Shown piece by piece: positions 60,999 to 64,000 of a stretch of 64,000 nt of DNA (positions are counted from its first letter, which is position 1; every line of letters begins with the position of its first letter). Origin of the DNA: Chitinophaga varians (lineage in GTDB: Bacteria > Bacteroidota > Bacteroidia > Chitinophagales > Chitinophagaceae); assembly GCF_012641275.1 (NCBI RefSeq), contig NZ_JABAIA010000004.1, positions 806,001 through 870,000 on the forward strand. Reading direction: 5' to 3'. The notes under the pieces are model-generated. The model had not been told where the DNA came from. It ran no database searches and worked only from the letters and a program-made list of their open reading frames with translations. The position numbers were made by a program, and so were the translations under genes.

Positions 60999-63872
60999 TC
61001 ACAGATTGTATCCCAGTGAAACATACCATTGTGAACCAATGGTAGGATTGCCCCACGATTGCACATAGGATTTGTTGAGGATATTTACCCCACCCAGTTT
61101 GACGGTGGTTTTAGCTTTCGGGAAGAATTTGCTGACCATGGCATCCAGCGTGCCGAAGGCAGGAATTTCGCTCAGTGCCAGTGCATTGACATTGGGCCCC
61201 ACAAAAGAGGATTGCCAGATATAGGACTGTTGCCATTTCCATACAACGTTAACGGCTATATTGGAATTAGCGATGTTGCGGTTACCTACATTAAGGCTGT
61301 AACGTACTTTGGGCGTATTGAACATGGCGAGGAAGCTGCCGAGGTCTTTCTGGTTGCTCAGTTCATTGTACGAAATGTTACCACCTGCGGTAAAGTTCAG
61401 TGGCAGGCTGTAATCCAGTCCTAATGCCCATCCCCATGATTTAACGGTTTCTTCTGCACTTACCGGCACGGAGAAGATCTGCTGCGGCGAGGTGCCACTG
61501 GCAGGTTTCACGAGTACCTGGCTGCCGTTCATGTTATTGAAATCATTTTTATAGATGTAGGCGTCTACCAGTAATCTTTTTGCGATCAGCGCTTTATAGC
61601 CGAGCTCATAAGCCTGGATACGTTCCGGTTTGAATTCGCGGAAGGTATATGCCTGAGGATTGCCTGCCAGCACAGACTGCAGTGTAAATACCGGACCGTT
61701 GTTCAGGCCGTAGCGTTCACGCAGGAAGGGCAGACCACCGATCAGGTGTGCCTGCGGTGTGTTGAGGTCTATGTACTGGTCCTGGTTGTTCGGAATGCGG
61801 AAGCCTGTCTGATAGGATACACGCAGGTTGTGTGTTTGCAGGAAGGTGTATACAGCGGATAAACGGGGGCTGAACTGACCTTTGAAGTTCATGTTTTTAT
61901 CATAGCGCAGTGAACCGGTCAGCTTAATGTGATCATCCACCAGTTTTTTCATGATCTGCAGATAACCGCCATATTCATTGATGCGAAACTCTTTGCCGTT
62001 ATCATCTACTGCGAACAGTGTTTTTTCAGAGTTAAGCGTATAGCGGCGATAGTTACCGCCTACCAGTATTTCAGCGAATTTGATCAGGTTATGGAAGTTG
62101 TACATAAACTCCAGCTGGTAGAGATTGGTCTTATCAGTGAATTTAGCGCCTACGCCTTTGGCATCGCCGGGGATAGGCTTGCTTCTCACCTGTGCTGCTG
62201 CATTGTTGAATTCCGGGGTACCTGGCATAAAGCGGCCGGAGTCGGCTTTAGCGCGGGCATTCTGGAAGAAGAGCGGCATACCGGTGGAAACGGCGTTTTG
62301 TGCGGCAGCATAAGCGGCAGCATCGGTAGCACCGGTTTGTAACGCTTTGCCATAGGCCTGCGCGAAGGTGCCCAGTGCCTGCGTGGCGTAAGTGCCGAAA
62401 TACTGGGAATACCATACAGTGCTTGGTTTCCAGGCTTCATTGATACCGGCGGCGAGGGTGCCGCTGGCATAGCTGTCACCTGACCTTTCCTGGGTGGTAT
62501 AAGCTCTTACATAGAAGTCAGGGTGGCGTAATTCCACTTTATATTGACCCATGTTGAAGTCCTTCAGGGAGTAACGGTCAGCGCCGGTGTAAACAGTCGT
62601 GCCGGAACCATAGCTGCCCTGGATGAGGGCTTCGAGATTGTCGGTGATTTTATAGTGCAGGGCGCCGTTCAGCTTCAGGTTTTTAGTGTTGTAGTCCACC
62701 ACATCGGATTCATTGTAGCCGGTACGGGTGATAGTGGCCCTGTTGGGAGCGGGGATGGCTGCATTGAAAATCTGGTCGGGTGTCACCTTGCCGCCAAACA
62801 TGGCGGAGATGCCTGCCAGTTGCTGGTTCAGCAGACCGCCGGTTTTCAGCGTGTTGTACATGTTAACGGAGTTCTCATCACCATAGGTGTTGACACCGTT
62901 ATATCCTTCATTGTTGGCGCGGGTGCCGTCCTGGAGACCGTGGCCGTTGGCCAGGCTCTGGTCGCGGTAGTCGTGGGCCTGCCAGTCGTCCGCTTTGATA
63001 TAGCCTACGTTCAGTTTAAATGCCCATTTGTTGTTGAACGCATGCGCATAACGGACCGCCACGTCATAGAAGCCGGTGGTGGCGGAAGTGCGGCCGCCGT
63101 CATTGAGTATGCCGGTTTTCACCTGGGCGCTGAGGCCCTGGTACTGGAACGGGTTTTTGCTGGTCATCAGCACGATGCCGTTGAGCGCGTTGGGGCCGTA
63201 CAGGGCGGAGGCGGCGCCGGGGATCAGTTCCACGTTATCAAGGTCCAGTTCGGGAATGCCCACCATATTACCGACGGAGAAGTTAAGGCCTGGGGCCTGG
63301 TTGTCCATACCATCGTTTAGTTGCAGCACACGGGTGTTGCCGTTGCTGTTGAAACCGCGTGTGTTCACGGATTTGAAGGTGAGGCTCTGGGTGCTCATTT
63401 CCACGCCTTTCAGGTTGGCGAGGGCGTCATAAAAGGAGGGGGCCGGAGACGCTTTCAGGGCGCGGGCGTCCAGCTTTTCGATGGACACCGGCGATTGCAG
63501 GATGCTTTCCTGTACGCGGCTGGCGGCTACTACCACCTCCTGCCCGAGTATTTCTGTCGTGCCGAGTGTAATAGTGATTTTTTCGTTGGCATTGTTGACC
63601 ACCTGCTCTGTGGTTTGATAACCCACATAGGTAAAAACGAGGGTCAGTGGCAGGGCATGGTTGGTTTTGAGCTGGAAGTTACCGCCGTTGCCCGTGATAG
63701 TGCCGGCTGTGGCGCCTTTCACGGCAACTGTAACTCCCTGCATACCGTTTCCGGATGTTTTGTCTGTTACAGTACCGGTAATAGTTATAGGCGTTTGCGC
63801 TGTGAGTACCAGGGAAAAGGACATCAATAGCAACAGGGAGCCCAAACATACTTTGAATAGAATGCTTTTCAT
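60999..63872 (-). CDS. TonB-dependent outer-membrane receptor with carboxypeptidase-regulatory-like domain
   Basis: This 957-residue protein has a signal peptide (MKSILFKVCLGSLLLLMSFS to TAQ), a carboxypeptidase-regulatory-like domain (about 30-110, TVTDKTSGNGMQGVTVAVKG), a TonB plug (about 115-240: VVVAASRVQESILQSPVSIE, NTRGFNSNGNTRVLQLNDGM) and a beta-barrel that ends WYVSLGYNL with the terminal strand pattern of outer-membrane proteins. It imports an unknown substrate with TonB/ExbBD energy; no SusD partner is adjacent. Beyond its start, the last 128 bases hold only its presumed promoter, where a minus-strand TGTATTTG near 63926-63933 is one mismatch from TAnnTTTG. Confidence 0.93.
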   Translation of the reverse strand: MKSILFKVCLGSLLLLMSFSLVLTAQTPITITGTVTDKTSGNGMQGVTVAVKGATAGTITGNGGNFQLKTNHALPLTLVFTYVGYQTTEQVVNNANEKITITLGTTEILGQEVVVAASRVQESILQSPVSIEKLDARALKASPAPSFYDALANLKGVEMSTQSLTFKSVNTRGFNSNGNTRVLQLNDGMDNQAPGLNFSVGNMVGIPELDLDNVELIPGAASALYGPNALNGIVLMTSKNPFQYQGLSAQVKTGILNDGGRTSATTGFYDVAVRYAHAFNNKWAFKLNVGYIKADDWQAHDYRDQSLANGHGLQDGTRANNEGYNGVNTYGDENSVNMYNTLKTGGLLNQQLAGISAMFGGKVTPDQIFNAAIPAPNRATITRTGYNESDVVDYNTKNLKLNGALHYKITDNLEALIQGSYGSGTTVYTGADRYSLKDFNMGQYKVELRHPDFYVRAYTTQERSGDSYASGTLAAGINEAWKPSTVWYSQYFGTYATQALGTFAQAYGKALQTGATDAAAYAAAQNAVSTGMPLFFQNARAKADSGRFMPGTPEFNNAAAQVRSKPIPGDAKGVGAKFTDKTNLYQLEFMYNFHNLIKFAEILVGGNYRRYTLNSEKTLFAVDDNGKEFRINEYGGYLQIMKKLVDDHIKLTGSLRYDKNMNFKGQFSPRLSAVYTFLQTHNLRVSYQTGFRIPNNQDQYIDLNTPQAHLIGGLPFLRERYGLNNGPVFTLQSVLAGNPQAYTFREFKPERIQAYELGYKALIAKRLLVDAYIYKNDFNNMNGSQVLVKPASGTSPQQIFSVPVSAEETVKSWGWALGLDYSLPLNFTAGGNISYNELSNQKDLGSFLAMFNTPKVRYSLNVGNRNIANSNIAVNVVWKWQQSYIWQSSFVGPNVNALALSEIPAFGTLDAMVSKFFPKAKTTVKLGGVNILNKSYVQSWGNPTIGSQWYVSLGYNL

Positions 63873-64000
63873 ACGCAGTGGACGTTTTTGATTTAGACTC
63901 GGTTATATCTAAATATAAGGAAAAATCAAATACAACTGCGAAACTGAAAATATTTCCCGGGAGAGCCGGCTACCGCCAATCCTGCAATATCTTCCCGATC

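Overview
The window looks like chromosomal DNA from a Bacteroidota bacterium of the Chitinophagaceae, most likely Chitinophaga or a close relative. Several features seen in the sequence support this: a SusC/SusD outer-membrane pair, two secreted giants with type IX secretion (T9SS) C-terminal sorting domains, a DUF4270 lipoprotein beside a short glycogen-synthase-like gene and panC, promoters with the TAnnTTTG -7 element, and few Shine-Dalgarno sequences. The genus is an inference; no rRNA or tRNA gene was seen.

Region 1 (1-8.3 kb) is mostly housekeeping: panC, a GT5-like glycogen synthase fragment, a DUF4270 lipoprotein, metK, a beta-helix lipoprotein and a GMC oxidoreductase. Region 2 (8.3-40.5 kb) is a large exopolysaccharide locus. 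A leftward operon (24.77 to 15.52 kb) carries a Wzz/Wzc-type co-polymerase, an acyltransferase, a 35-residue membrane microprotein, a Wzy/WaaL-type polymerase or ligase, a short TolC-like protein, an esterase, a Tat-signal gluconate-dehydrogenase-subunit-3 protein, a GT2 and a second acyltransferase. A rightward operon (25.59 to 33.12 kb) carries a receiver protein, the initiating sugar-phosphate transferase, two GT2 enzymes, an AsnB-type amidotransferase, a GT4 and a methyltransferase. A flippase and a GT14 enzyme form a third short operon. Two T9SS-exported esterase/adhesin giants (8.4-15.1 kb and 35.7-39.3 kb) flank the set. Together the genes can start, extend, decorate, flip, polymerise and possibly trim a surface polysaccharide. 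No Wza-type export channel is present in the window.

Region 3 (40.6-53.7 kb) holds a GNAT-nitrilase fusion, an MTH1187-type protein, a PH-like membrane protein, a TetR/SnoaL pair sharing a repeated operator-like site, an orphan SusC/SusD pair, a YeiH transporter, an SpmA/SpmB-type membrane protein, ychF and a small DUF3592-like protein.

Region 4 (53.8-60.95 kb) is the most interesting part: a three-gene retron of the kind catalogued as type XIII. It contains a WGR plus HEAT/ARM repeat protein, a winged-helix SWIM zinc-finger protein, and a retron reverse transcriptase with NAxxH, YADD and VTG motifs. The 406-base gap before the reverse transcriptase contains what looks like the msr-msd RNA gene: a 14-bp a1/a2 inverted repeat enclosing a closed msr stem, a UUU-loop hairpin and a 74-base msd hairpin with a perfect 19-bp stem. 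The window ends with a leftward TonB-dependent receptor.
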